Shown: piece by piece, positions 52,447 through 63,400 of the stretch
Position numbering within the stretch: position 1 is the stretch's first letter
Layout of the letters: every line of letters begins with the position of its first letter
DNA from: Nitzschia sp. pyKryTriq1
Taxonomy: Eukaryota; Bacillariophyta; Bacillariophyceae; Bacillariales; Bacillariaceae
DNA: 64,000 nucleotides
Direction: 5' to 3'
NCBI GenBank assembly: GCA_956465555.1
Contig: OY101115.1
Span: 2,108,001 to 2,172,000, forward strand
Position numbers and translations under genes: made by a program
The notes under the pieces: generated by a model
Database searches by the model: none
What the model was told of the DNA's origin: nothing
Seen by the model: only the letters and a program-made list of their open reading frames with translations

Positions 52447-55400
52447 ATGTTTGACGGAAATTTTCGAGCCCGCAAAGAAGTAAACTTGTCCACCGGCGGG
52501 GGAGGCCGTCGGCGGCGATCCAATAATACGAATATCAATGCGCCGGGTAGTAGCAGTAGTACCAGTAACAAAGAAGCCTTGCTTCGAAATGCGGAAGCGC
52601 AACGGCGACAACGGCAAGAGCTTCAAAGAAGAACACAAGCGGCGCGACTGGTACAACGATGTACGCGGGGTTGGTTGACGCGGCTTCACCTGTTGGCCGA
52701 GTGGTTGCCTCTCTCGCCACACAACCTGACGGCGACCAGTCACTGTGTGCATTATTTCCGAGCGTGGTTGTTGCCGAAACACTCCACAACGACGCAACAA
52801 GTCTTGATCAATTATGCGCGAGAATCAGTGCTTTCCTCGTCCTCGTCCTCGTCGTCGTCGTTGGTACAAGAGCAAGCACAAGCACAAGCAGGAACAGCCG
52901 GAGAGGAGGATTCTTCCATGGATATTGGATCGAGTCACGGCTCGAGAACGATCGCAGGGGATACCTCTTGGATTTCTCAAAAATGGCTGATACAAGCCAC
53001 TCTGCGAGAACTTCCGCCCGAAGTCACTACAACAACGACGACCACAACAAATGATGATGATGCAAGTCTGCAAGCTTTGTTTTCGTTACTGCAATTTTAC
53101 TGGCCCGTACTCATGGCAAAGAAAAGTCCCGACGATCAGCTATTTTTGGATCTTGCTAGCTGCCTGTCTCGATGGATCAGAAGCAGCAACAGTCCCAACG
53201 CCAACAACGATAGTGATCATCAGGGAGCAGCAACTGGTGACTCTGGCTCTGCTCTTCTACGTTCCAATATTATTCAATCTTTATGTCAGTGGGCGATTCA
53301 AACCAGCCAACGATTACCCAATCCGCACACTCGAGCATTGCTGGCGAGTATCCTCTTGGCCAGCACCACGCCCACATTCATGTCGCTGCTACCGGGAGAT
53401 TTGTACAGTACCTGGGTGGTTCCCTTGGCACAGAGTCTTGATGAAACAACAACAGATTCAGATCCCATTCAGCAAGCGACTTGGAACAATTTACAAAATA
53501 ATGGAAAAGAACAAAAGATTCTTGTCAATTTGCTGCAAAGTGACGATTTAAAATTGTTATCCAACGTGCAACAGCACCCATGGGCGATTCTGCAGGTGAT
53601 CTATCATGTTCTAAAGACAGGTGGAGACTTGATGCTACTGACTTCCCTTTTGGTGCGGGGAGACTCTCTGGAATTATCTATGGTTGAGAGCAGCAGCACG
53701 TCCACTACTGTAGGCCTTACAGATGATAATAATATGGACGATGATTCCGATGAGGAAGATTACGATGACGACGAAGGAAAAGACGATACCACGGCAGTCG
53801 CCTCCACCGCCGCCGTTGCTACCAGTGATGCTGCTGCTGCTGCTGCGGCTAAGAAGTCGCGACCCTACACCAAGTTGGCTCGGAAAGATCTATTGACGCT
53901 ACCGAAATTAGACAAGATGTATCAAGACTCGATACAACAACAAAAGCGAGACTGCAAATCTCTCACCCCTGGATCATCAAGTATCAAGTCGTCGTCCGCT
54001 ACTACACTAGCAATTGCCAAGACTTTGGTTCGGGCACCGTGGCTGGCATGGGGATTACAATTGCTCGACGGCAGCAGCACCACAGATCCTGTTGAAGGCG
54101 TAAGGGCAAGTCGATTGTTTGTCGAATCGCTGGGACTTTTGATGCAGTCAACCACCAGTTTACGACCCAACACCAAGGTTGGCGTCTTGTCTCCACTAGC
54201 CTTCAATAAACCCTTCATGTTGAAACTGTGGAGTTATGCCGCCCAATGTCCGAGCGACAACGAGGCGTCCTCAGCCCACAAGGATCTAGCTCTCTCGGTC
54301 TTTTGTGATCTATTTGCTCATTACTTGGTGGCACTGAGCGATGTCGATTTTTTGCAATTCCATACCGAAGTGGACACGGGTAGCAGGAGTGTTTCTGCTA
54401 CTGCTAGCAAAGGCATCATGGCGACTGACATCATTGGAAGTCTTCGGAGTGTCTTGCACGACCTGTACTGGAGTCGACCCGTGGTCGTGAGTGACGTGAC
54501 TTTTCAGTTACCGCGGGGGCGTCTATTGCTGGCGGGGACCAAGGTTTGGAATTCTTTGTATGAACGATGGAATCGCCTGGTCCGAAAAAAATCATTCTGT
54601 GAGGAGTCGACATGGTGGTTTCCCCATTTGACGTCTAGGGAAGGCGACGGAGCTGTGGTTCCGACCAGGTTTAGACGAGAAATTCAACACGACGACGACT
54701 CCATGGACGTTGACGATGACGAAGACTCTGACGACGATGACGGCGATGGTGATGGTGATCAACCCATGTCGGCCGCCGAGGCTGAAACCGATGCCTTGGC
54801 AGACGCGTTTCGAGATCCCAAAATGGCAAGAATACTTACATGCATCCCCCAGGCACTACCGTTCGGTCGACGAGTCAAGCTATTCCATTCGCTGCTCAAG
54901 GCAGACAAACAGAAGACCATGCAAGCTGCTTCCAGTCGAAGAGCCCTCATGGCCATGGCGGGCGGCGACGATGACATGTTTTTTGATGGAATTACGCGTG
55001 AGCGGGTAACCATTCGACGTGCCAAGTTGTATGACGATTCGATGCAGCAACTGAGTGAACTGGGACCTAGACTAAAACACAGAGTCCAAGTTTCATTTGT
55101 GAATCAGCACGGTGCAGAAGAGGCGGGTATAGATGGGGGAGGTGTCTTTAAGGAGTTTCTGGACGATCTCATCAAGGATGGTTTTGCGTCAAGAAGCCAA
55201 GTGGACGAAGGGTTCGCCGTTGGCGCACCACCCTTATTCTCCGTCACCCCGTTACAGACGCTCGCAGTCAATTTCGATCTCGCTGACGACCAACGAATGT
55301 CAGAGCACTACGAATTCTTAGGACGAGTGCTTGGCAAAGCGGTTTACGAAGAGATTCTCGTCGAGCCACAATTTTGCCTCCCGTTTTTGAACCAGCTCTT

Positions 55401-56154
55401 GGGCAAGATTAACTCGATGGAGGACCTGAAAAACTACGATGACGAGTACTACAAAAACTTGAACAAGCTCAAATTTCTCAATGACGCGGAAGTAGAAGCT
55501 CTTGGTTTGACATTCGAGGTCACTGTGGGTCAAAATGCAACTGGAGGTTCTGCTTCCCCTCCCAGAACTGTGGAGCTCATGCCTGGGGGTCGATCCATAC
55601 CAGTCAAGACCAAAGCTCAAGTCTTTCAATACATGCACGGTGTCGCGAATCAGCTACTCAATATCCAAGGTGCTCGTCAAACGAAAGCCTTCTTGAGAGG
55701 CTTTCGAGACTTGATCCCTGCCTCGTGGGTTCGTCTCTTTTCTGCCAACGAGCTACAAAATCTGATCAGTGGAGATGATTCAATCCGTGGTATTGATGTT
55801 CCTTCGTTGAGGCGCGCCATCAGCTACTTGGGAGGTTATCACCCTGAGCAACCCTACATTCAAGAATTTTGGGATATCATCGAGAATGATCTCACTCCCG
55901 AGCAGCAACGCAAGTTTCTTCGTTTCATGACATCTTGTTCCCGGCAACCTTTGCTTGGTTTTGGATCTTTGGAGCCCTCGCCTTCGATTCAACAAATCCG
56001 CTTGACAGATGATGAACTTTCCAAGAACAGCAAGCTGCCAACTGCGAGCACCTGTTTCAATCTGTTGAAACTTCCAAACTACAAAAGCAAGACTCTACTG
56101 AAAGAGAAACTTCTGGCGGCAATCGAGTCGGGAGCCGGCTTTGAGTTGACGTAG
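52447..56154 (+). CDS. UBE3C: HECT E3 ubiquitin ligase, UBE3C/Hul5 type
   Basis: 1235 aa, single exon. The N-terminus from the ATG at 52447 (MFDGNFRARKEVNLSTGG) matches the UBE3C start (MF..GDF..R.KVSLGG), followed by a charged helix and an IQ-like segment (RLVQRCTRGWLTRLHLLAEW). The HECT domain occupies roughly the last 390 residues: HRVQVSFVNQHGAEEAGIDG, GGVFKEFLDDLIK, YEFLGRVLGKAVYEEILVEP, and LPTASTCFNLLKLPNY with catalytic Cys at residue 1203. UBE3C extends ubiquitin chains on substrates stalled at the proteasome. Poly-Ser, Thr, Asp and Ala inserts enlarge the middle. An upstream in-frame extension to 52150 crosses a GATC microsatellite and GTAC repeats and is rejected. Converges on the ankyrin gene 140 bp away. 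Confidence 0.9.
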   Translation: MFDGNFRARKEVNLSTGGGGRRRRSNNTNINAPGSSSSTSNKEALLRNAEAQRRQRQELQRRTQAARLVQRCTRGWLTRLHLLAEWLPLSPHNLTATSHCVHYFRAWLLPKHSTTTQQVLINYARESVLSSSSSSSSSLVQEQAQAQAGTAGEEDSSMDIGSSHGSRTIAGDTSWISQKWLIQATLRELPPEVTTTTTTTTNDDDASLQALFSLLQFYWPVLMAKKSPDDQLFLDLASCLSRWIRSSNSPNANNDSDHQGAATGDSGSALLRSNIIQSLCQWAIQTSQRLPNPHTRALLASILLASTTPTFMSLLPGDLYSTWVVPLAQSLDETTTDSDPIQQATWNNLQNNGKEQKILVNLLQSDDLKLLSNVQQHPWAILQVIYHVLKTGGDLMLLTSLLVRGDSLELSMVESSSTSTTVGLTDDNNMDDDSDEEDYDDDEGKDDTTAVASTAAVATSDAAAAAAAKKSRPYTKLARKDLLTLPKLDKMYQDSIQQQKRDCKSLTPGSSSIKSSSATTLAIAKTLVRAPWLAWGLQLLDGSSTTDPVEGVRASRLFVESLGLLMQSTTSLRPNTKVGVLSPLAFNKPFMLKLWSYAAQCPSDNEASSAHKDLALSVFCDLFAHYLVALSDVDFLQFHTEVDTGSRSVSATASKGIMATDIIGSLRSVLHDLYWSRPVVVSDVTFQLPRGRLLLAGTKVWNSLYERWNRLVRKKSFCEESTWWFPHLTSREGDGAVVPTRFRREIQHDDDSMDVDDDEDSDDDDGDGDGDQPMSAAEAETDALADAFRDPKMARILTCIPQALPFGRRVKLFHSLLKADKQKTMQAASSRRALMAMAGGDDDMFFDGITRERVTIRRAKLYDDSMQQLSELGPRLKHRVQVSFVNQHGAEEAGIDGGGVFKEFLDDLIKDGFASRSQVDEGFAVGAPPLFSVTPLQTLAVNFDLADDQRMSEHYEFLGRVLGKAVYEEILVEPQFCLPFLNQLLGKINSMEDLKNYDDEYYKNLNKLKFLNDAEVEALGLTFEVTVGQNATGGSASPPRTVELMPGGRSIPVKTKAQVFQYMHGVANQLLNIQGARQTKAFLRGFRDLIPASWVRLFSANELQNLISGDDSIRGIDVPSLRRAISYLGGYHPEQPYIQEFWDIIENDLTPEQQRKFLRFMTSCSRQPLLGFGSLEPSPSIQQIRLTDDELSKNSKLPTASTCFNLLKLPNYKSKTLLKEKLLAAIESGAGFELT

Positions 56155-56294
56155 TACTGTAGGCTTAAAAGCTTGACAGAATGATTACAAGCAATCATTC
56201 TTAACTCGCTGTTTATAGTCTTTACTATTTTTCTCTTTCCCGAAACACAATTTGTTGCTATCTCTGGAACGAAATTACTGTCGTGCACTTTTAT

Positions 56295-57259
56295 TTATAC
56301 CAATACCAGTTCCGAGGAGATGGGTTTGATGGGACGATACCTCGATTCGACTTCTGCAAAATACTTTCGAATGAGTTTTCTCGCCTCCTCCTTGTTGGCG
56401 GCGTTGGTTAAATTGAGGCATTGTTTTGGAGTAGAACCTTTGGCAGTTCGCATGAGCACAGCCTCTGGATAGCATTTCAAAATAGCATGAATCACTTTTG
56501 TCGAAGCTCCAACTCCACACGCCACGTGCAAACTAAATCCATTCGATTCGATGAGACGGAGAGAAATGAAATAATATAATATAATATGGGACAAGAATAC
56601 AGTGAGAATGGATGACAAGGCTGGACGCTCGTTCGCCCCCCTTATTATAATAAAATTGATGCGGATACTTACGGTGTCCATCCTCGCTTATCAAAGCCTC
56701 TTGCGCTGTTGGGTTTGGTTTTCAAAATGAGATTCACTACCTTTTCATCGGCACCGTTTGAAAGAGCATAGTGAACTGCAGCAAGAAAATTGAAAGTACG
56801 AAGACCGAATATGAAATATGACTCTTGCGGTAAGAAAAGGATCATATACCATCACGAAGCCAACATAAACAAGACATTCGACCTACCTGGCAATCGTCCC
56901 AAATTATCAGCCGTCAACGCAGCATCAGCATACCGATTCAACAACAGTTCGACCACCTCAGGATTGGCGTTTTTCCGACAGGCACAATGCAGCGGAAGAC
57001 GCTTGTAGGAGGACTCCATGCAGTAGACTGAATCTGGATACGCACTCAACAAAGCTTCAATAACGTTGTAGGGTGCACCAGCAACCAGAGCCTCATGAAT
57101 GGGCAAGACATTGGAATCCTTAATCCCTTCGAATAATCCCTGACGCGTGGTCCAAGTCTGTGCGGAAGCGGCCTTTGTTTGGCAAATTTGAATGACGAGT
57201 TCCCATTTGTCGGAAGTGATGGCATCACTCAACCCACTCAACCCGATTGCTCTCCTCAT
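56295..57259 (-). CDS. Ankyrin-repeat protein, small
   Basis: 237 aa from exons 57259..56887, 56775..56673 and 56532..56295, with GT-AG introns of 111 and 140 bp in phases 1 and 2. About five ankyrin units are seen: LPIHEALVAGAPYNVIEALL, RLPLHCACRKNANPEVVELL, then a unit made across the first junction (LPVHYALSNGADEKVVNLIL) and one across the second (GWTPLHVACGVGASTKVIHA). The unit spacing is 33-36 residues and the 'LP(L/I)H.A' core plus 'YPDSV' loop is the form common in diatom ankyrin families. The C-terminus is charged (EEARKLIRKYFAEVESRYRP). ATG at 57259 is chosen since the upstream open frame is a TCG/GAC repeat. Protein-binding scaffold; partner unknown. Confidence 0.8.
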
Positions 57260-57442
57260 GATAATTATTGACAGCGACGACGACGACGACGACGACGATG
57301 ATGATGCTTCGGCGAAATAAGAACTTTTGAATTTGGCGGTCCCGCGTTCGAAGAGTGTTGATTGCAAATAACAACAACAACAACAATAATAAGAACGTGT
57401 CGTAGAAGACGGGCCCAGCATGCGATTTGGGACGTAAAATTT

Positions 57443-57645
57443 TGGTACAAGTACAGTACTGTAGTTAGTGGCTGGTACAGTAGTCTACTGGCTAGAGTCT
57501 ACGGTACCAGTACCAGTACTGTACATTACGTGTACTGTAGGAGTACCGTTCTGTATTGTACTGATTGTACTGTACCAGGTACGCCGGTTTCTACCGGTAG
57601 TATCTTACGCCTACCAGTCCACGTACTGTACCGTACAGTACAAAT
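57443..57645. repeat. Cluster of GTAC-centred short palindromes
   Basis: About 200 bp made largely of GTACCAGTACCAGTACTGTA-like sequence, with many overlapping GTAC, GGTACC and CAGTACTG palindromes. The same vocabulary appears in other intergenic spaces of the window (6095, 6246, 11201, 14504, 35610, 46985, 52005). Confidence 0.75.
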
Positions 57646-57770
57646 ACATTAGGTGCCTTCGGCATGGTGCCTTCGGCAACGAGGAGTCATTCTTCTTAAA
57701 GTCCGAGCCCCCCAACTAATTCCGATTTCGAGCTTCGCGGGCTTTTTTTAACGCCAATCGGATCGCCCCC

Positions 57771-57798
57771 CTTCGAGGCCCCTATAGGGGCCTCGAAG
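57771..57798. repeat. Perfect 28-bp palindrome
   Basis: CTTCGAGGCCCCTA followed by its exact reverse complement TAGGGGCCTCGAAG, with no spacer. A half-copy (CTTCGAGGCCCCTA) recurs at about 57813-57826, after a TTAAAAAA tract, so the arms could pair in alternative ways. Confidence 0.85.
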
Positions 57799-57945
57799 TC
57801 TTAAAAAACGGCCCTTCGAGGCCCCTACTTTCTTATCTCTGCTTAAAACAAATATAGATAAGAGCCTCCCTCCGACATTTGCAATTTTTATTTCTTCCTC
57901 GCATCATTATCATTGTTCATCATCATCAACAACATCTTGAACACC

Positions 57946-58317
57946 ATGGATGCCAAGACAAAGGCCAAAAACGAATACAACAACTACGGTCTCGACTATG
58001 CCGGCGACGCTGTCCCCGATCCAATGGATCAGATTATGGGGAAGGCATTGGCGATCACCAATGCGTACAACCAGCTTCGGCAAGGTAAGAAGCCCCAAAA
58101 GGAGGGCATTGTTATCCACAACACTCCCTGCGGCGGCCGAGTCTTCTTACCCCAAAAGCCAACGTCGTCCGATGGGATGCCTGATACCGTCGCGATGTCT
58201 TTCGACATGACCAAAGAGGAAGCGGCAATTTTTACTGCTGCCGGTGGTGGCTTCGCGCAGTGTGTGGAGATCCTCAGAAAACAAAAAAAAACCCTCCTGC
58301 GGAGGTCGCCCTACTAG
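57946..58317 (+). CDS. Small hypothetical protein, 123 aa
   Basis: ATG at 57946 in good context (CACCATGGATG). The first part, MDAKTKAKNEYNNYGLDYAG with DPMDQIMGKALAITNAYNQL, is hydrophilic and helical. The middle (KEGIVIHNTPCGGRVFLPQK) and later DTVAMSFDMTKEEAAIFTAA read like a folded domain. The last residues (RKQKKTLLRRSPY) are very basic. No family recognised and no targeting signal. Composition and codon use look coding. It is followed on the same strand by the PhyH gene 0.8 kb away, one of only two tandem pairs in the window. An intron near the 3' end (KQKKTLLRR from an A-run) cannot be excluded. Confidence 0.5.
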   Translation: MDAKTKAKNEYNNYGLDYAGDAVPDPMDQIMGKALAITNAYNQLRQGKKPQKEGIVIHNTPCGGRVFLPQKPTSSDGMPDTVAMSFDMTKEEAAIFTAAGGGFAQCVEILRKQKKTLLRRSPY

Positions 58318-59114
58318 TAACTCTGTATTGTTCCTCGATAGTGTTGAACAATGGGTGAGATCGTTTCCTGGTGTGTTGTGCCCTCGGACCACTATTCCCA
58401 CGATTGTACCAGATTTCGTTACCGGCTTGTGAACAGTAGATGTCGTGGCATATCATCCCCGGAAACAAACGGTGGATTGCTCGTGGTTCGTCCTCTTTCG
58501 GGAGCGATCCATGTACTGGTACTTGGCCTGCTGGGCCAGCCGCCCATTCTCGGGCGAACAGCCCATTCTGGGCCACTAGCCCACCCCGAATGGGCCACGC
58601 ACCCATGGTATATCCAAGGTTTACTTAACTAAAATATTGACACACGTCGTGCCAGGAGCGGACGGGAAATGGGGATACCCGGATATAAGCGCTCCCAACC
58701 GGCAGCTTTCAGAAATCCATCGGCAGCTGAGACAGTCCGGATCTACCACCTTCCACCTTTCCAGCAAACAATGTCGGGAATACAAGTTCCTAAAAAAAGA
58801 TGGGATGGGATCTGGGTTAATCTGGCACAAATCTGAACCAATCATTACAACATGTACTGTACAGCATACTGTACAGGACCATCAGTGAATCCAATTGTCA
58901 ATACACACTTCTGAACCCCTCTCCCTGACATCCCCCTTTTTGGCTCCCCATTTCCCTCCTTTCCCTGCGCGGATGGGCGCACCAACGCAACAACAACAAC
59001 AAAAAAACACGAAGCAGGCGCATGCGACGCAAAACGCAACAAGCAACAAGTAAAACACACAACAAATTCATTCAAAATTCATTCCGCACATACAATAGCA
59101 CAATTGAATGAAGT
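58318..59114. other. Intergenic, 0.8 kb
   Basis: No gene supported. GCCCATTC and its inverse GAATGGGC recur at 58548-58600, giving a possible weak hairpin. A TTG-started plus-strand frame (58637-58888) with some protein-like character is not assigned. The last 150 bp before the PhyH gene are A/C-rich (CAACAACAACAACAAAA), like a 5' UTR. Confidence 0.35.
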
Positions 59115-60233
59115 ATGACGCTTCTCACATCGGAAGACCGGTGTTTATCGGCCGACGAAATGATTCAGTATCGTCAACAAGCCGAAACGACTCTCGATCA
59201 ATTAAAGAAACAAGCAGCTGCAACAGCAACAGCACGACAATCACCGCCTTCGTGGGTTCGTCCCGATGCCGAGGCAGAGTGGCTTGAGAATCGGAGTGAT
59301 TCCTGTCGATACTTTGATACGCATGGATTTTTGGTCGTTCCTCAGTTTGTCGACGCAAAACAAGTGCAAGCGTTGAAAGAACAAATGACACATCTAGCCG
59401 ACCATGATTGGAACCCCAACGATTCTCTGGATACCTTCGGGACCGACTCGGTATCCAATACCAAACGAGGAGATTACTTTTTAGATTCCAGTAACAAAGT
59501 TCATTACTTTGCAGAACCCACGGCCCTCGCAGAAAGCGACAGGGATGGACAACAAAAACTCAAGCCTGAATTTGAAACCAACAAGTTGGCAGCATTAAAC
59601 AAGGCAGGGCATGGGATGCATACGATTCCGGGAAGCTTTCGGGATTATACATTGTCGAAGAAAATGAGAGAATTAGTGACTGATCTGGGCTGGAAGGATC
59701 CAGTGGTGCCGCAATCCATGTACATTTTTAAACAGCCCCAAGTTGGAGGAACGGTGCACTCGCATCAAGATTCGACGTTTTTGTTTACCGAACCACGACA
59801 AACATGTTTGGGCCTGTGGCTGGCGCTGGATGACGCAACATTGGAAAACGGATGTCTTTGGGTCCGACCGGGCTCCCATCGAGAGCCGGTGCGGAGGCAA
59901 TTTATTCGAAATCCGGACTATTTTGAGAAACAGGATCCGGATGCCGGCAAGCTCATTTTTCGGACCCATCATGAAAACCCTGATGTAACATGGGAAGGGG
60001 GGCTCCCTGAATCTCTATCCGACAAGGGCTTTGTACCAGTGGAGGTAAAGGCTGGAGACTTGGTCACATTTTGCGGTCAACTTGACCATGCTAGCCTGCC
60101 CAACTTTTCAGACTTGCAACGACACACCTTTCAATTACATTTAGTGGAGGGACCCAAGGAAGGCATCCGATGGTCTCCAGAGAACTGGTTGCAATACCCG
60201 GAAGAAGTACCTTTTGTTCGGCTAATCGAATAG
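59115..60233 (+). CDS. Phytanoyl-CoA dioxygenase (PhyH/PHYHD1-like)
   Basis: 372 aa, single exon. Fe(II)/2-oxoglutarate dioxygenase of the PhyH family, which hydroxylates branched or unusual acyl chains. Opening FDTHGFLVVPQFVDAKQVQA is the PhyH N-terminal strand. Iron ligands: HQD (His217, Asp219) in TVHSHQDSTFLFTEP, and His325 in LDHASLPN. Arg336 (QRHTFQLHLVEG) fits the 2-oxoglutarate binding position. GLWLALDDATLENGCLWVRP and GSHREPVRR are typical of PHYHD1 proteins. The N-terminal 55 residues are a charged helix with an Ala/Thr run. No targeting motif. A role in lipid alpha-oxidation would fit the carnitine acyltransferases nearby, but family members also hydroxylate other substrates. Converges on the coiled-coil gene 182 bp away. 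Confidence 0.9.
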   Translation: MTLLTSEDRCLSADEMIQYRQQAETTLDQLKKQAAATATARQSPPSWVRPDAEAEWLENRSDSCRYFDTHGFLVVPQFVDAKQVQALKEQMTHLADHDWNPNDSLDTFGTDSVSNTKRGDYFLDSSNKVHYFAEPTALAESDRDGQQKLKPEFETNKLAALNKAGHGMHTIPGSFRDYTLSKKMRELVTDLGWKDPVVPQSMYIFKQPQVGGTVHSHQDSTFLFTEPRQTCLGLWLALDDATLENGCLWVRPGSHREPVRRQFIRNPDYFEKQDPDAGKLIFRTHHENPDVTWEGGLPESLSDKGFVPVEVKAGDLVTFCGQLDHASLPNFSDLQRHTFQLHLVEGPKEGIRWSPENWLQYPEEVPFVRLIE

Positions 60234-60415
60234 ACGGTTCCGTTAATATTGTAGGATATAGGATTATTGACTATTGATAAATTGTAGTAAGCAGTTTTTT
60301 TTAAGTGTACGAGTTAGCAACAAGTGTAGCTCATATCTTCATTTCTATCATATTCGTATTCAACTTGGACAACCGAGCAGGCCACGAATGCCGCTTCTCT
60401 GCCCAAGGTTATTTT

Positions 60416-63400
60416 CTAGCGTTTGGTCATGTATCGTTGTCTCACATATTTTCGCAAAGCATCACGCTCTATCGATTTTCTGGATTTGCCCGCCGGCTCG
60501 CTGTTGATGGAATCAAAACCAGTGCTTCGATTATCACTCTCGAAGTCATTCGACCATCGACTCCCGACATCGGATGTCATGATGGTGGATGCACCAGCTC
60601 CATCATCACTGAAGTCTGTAGAGGGTTTTCGATCAAAGGCAGGAAATTCTACTTCATTGCTGAACATATTCTCATCGCCGAATTCACCAATTGGACTAGT
60701 CGGGCTGTTTCCCCCAGTTGGCGAGAAAGAGTCTACTCCAACACCCATGTCTAGTCCATCGGGATCCAACGATGCTCCAGTGTTGAGTCGGAGGCCTCTC
60801 GATCCAGAGGCCCTCGATGATCCATAGGTTGAGTGGGTGAAAGCGGATCCATCGTCCTTGATGGGTTCCCGAGCATCACGGATCGGATTCCCGTCAATGT
60901 GGCGGAGTTGATCCTTTAGTCGGTTGCATTCAAGATTTCTATCTCGTAAGTCTCGTTCAAGCATGACAATCTTTCGTTGAAGGGTCTCATTCTTGCTTGA
61001 TAAAGTATCAACATTGTCGCTCAATTCGTCCATCCGTTGCATGAGGTCAGACTGTTGTGTCTTATCTCTGGCTTTGAAACGCTTCTGAATATCCTTTGCA
61101 GACTCCAGTGCCTTCGTGGCGATGATTTTAGCATGCTGCAATTCCTCATCTCGTCGATGTAGAAGGTCGGAGAGTGACTCGATTTCGTCTTCGCGATTTT
61201 GGACTTCGTTGATCACACCTTCGAGTGCAGCGATCACCTCAGCCTTCTCTCCTTGAGTTTTCTTCAGATTTTCCTCGATATCATCTCTGGACTTGGTTGC
61301 CTCGGCCAATGCCGCTTCAAGTGAACGCATCGAATCCTTTGACTTGTACTCAGCGTCGTGAACTTGGACACGATAGCTTTCCACCTCAGTCTCGAGAGCA
61401 AATATCTTTTCTCGCAGCTCCGCAGCCTCGCTCGAAACTTCTACAGCCGAGTTGAGGTTACTCTTCAATCGGTCGATGTCAAGTTGCATTTGGTGCTTGG
61501 CATCAGTGTCTTGATCCAATTTGGATTCGAGCTCCATTACATACATCTTGTAGCGATCAGTGACCTCACGGACTTCGCGCTCTTTTCGTTCCAGCTTTGA
61601 AGAAAGATCAGTAACTTTGCTCCGAAGTTCATCTTTGGAGCGCATTTGAGCATGAAGTTTGGTTTCAAGTTCAATCTTTTCCATCTCGATCTTGCGCATA
61701 TCACTCTCTTTGTCATCGAGTTCCCTAGTGATTGCCTCGGCCTTCACCTTGGCGGATTCCTTGTTCTTCTGAGCGATCTCCAGCTTGGTTTCCAGCTCTG
61801 TAACAAGGTCCTGAAGCTCTCGAAGTTTCTTGTCCTTGTTCTTTGCCGCGGCCCTAACGCTTTCAACCGTGTTATCAGTAGTTGACCGAGCAGCAGTCTG
61901 TTCATCGAGCTGTGACTCGAGTACGGCGATTTGATCGGTGTAGCGTTTGACGATTTCGTTGAAGTGTTCCTTGCGCTTGTTTAATTCCGTTTCGTACCGC
62001 TTCGCCGATGCTTTGCTCTCTTCGCACTCGCGGTTCTTTGCTTGCAGTTCCGAGAGTAGTTCTGGAATCTTTTGCTTGAGCTCCTCAAGCTGTTTTGTCT
62101 TGCGTTCGAGCTCTTCCCGCGTGGACTCGGACATTTGACGGTACTCGTCATGTTCCTGTTTGACGCTGCTGAGCACTGAAACTTCACTGCTATACTTTGT
62201 CCTTGCTTGCTTGAGTTCCTTCCGTTTTTGCTCGAGGTCGGTGTTGGTTTGGTCGAGTCTAGCCTGCAGCTCTTCCTTTTCCAATTTGCTGTTATTGAAG
62301 TCGGCTTCTAGCTTCCTTGTAACCTTCGAATGCTTCTGAATGAGCTCTTGTATCTGTGTTTGCTTGTCCTCGACTTCACTGCGAACACTGGCCAAGCGGT
62401 CTTCCAACTCAGCCTTTGATTGGATTTCCTCCTCAAGTTTTCCTTCGAGGTCGGCAATGGTACTAGTGTATCTTTGAATGGCTTCTCGCATATGACGATC
62501 CTTTCGACCAGCATCAGGTTCAGCACCAGTTGACCCAGCTTGCGCCCGGAGGGCATCGAGTTCGAAGCACACGTTGTCATACTTTTGACGTAGATTCGAC
62601 AAGTCGGAACGAAGTTTGAGTTTCTCGTCGTTGAGATCATCTACGCTGCCTTGTAGCTTCTTTAGGTTGAATTCCAACTGGTCCTTGGTCTTTTCGCTTT
62701 GGGATAATTTCTCCTCAACATCGCGGACATTTTGACTGTAGCTGCCCATAGTCTCGCGCAATTCTCGTTCGCGCCGCCGGAGCTGGAAATCGCCGCCATC
62801 GTTCTTGCCAGAAGAATGCAAGTTTTCCTCAAGTAATCCAGAGAGGTCTTCGTAATCCTTACGAAGATTTGCCAATTCAGTTTCCTTTCGGACCCTTTCC
62901 CTCTCCATCGACTCCACTTTTCGAGTCAGCTCAGACTTGTTCAGCTCAAGATCCAAGTTAGTATCGTGCTCCTTCGCCAGCTTGGCCTCGAGATCCTTGA
63001 CAGACATCTCGTACTGTTCCATGGTGGTCGTCACGCGCGCCAAATCCGAGTCCTTTTGCGACGCTTCGTGCTCAATCTGAGTTGCTCTTCGCTTGAGATC
63101 TCGTACCACATCTTCAAGTTGGTTCATGCTCTTAATCTTCTCTCGGAGAGTGGACACCTCAGTCTCAAGCTGCGACATGACACTTTCCTTCTCCTGACGA
63201 CTTTCGCGTTCAGAGTCTAAACTCTGCGATGTTTCCTCCAGTCGTCTGCGAAGTGACTCGATTTCGCTCTGCCTCTCTTCTCCGACCTTTGAAGATGTGG
63301 TAGTTGCGAGATCAAGCTGCTTTTCGAGCTCTTGAACTCTCGATTTCTTGGTTTTGAGACTAGATTCGCTGGCTCGCAGTTTCCCTTCCATCTTTGCTAA

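Larger units (their letters stand above)
57260..57945. other. Divergent intergenic region with dense GTAC palindromes
   Basis: About 690 bp. A GAC/GAT simple repeat (about 57270-57302) sits just upstream of the ankyrin start. The richest GTAC palindrome cluster of the window lies at 57443-57645. A 14-bp direct repeat GGTGCCTTCGGCA(T/A) occurs at 57652 and 57666, and a perfect 28-bp palindrome at 57771-57798. No gene. Confidence 0.55.

Noticed and set aside
58637-58888. 83-codon frame between the small hypothetical gene and PhyH
   Set aside because: Starts at TTG, no recognisable family, ends in GTAC-like repeat sequence; too weak to call.
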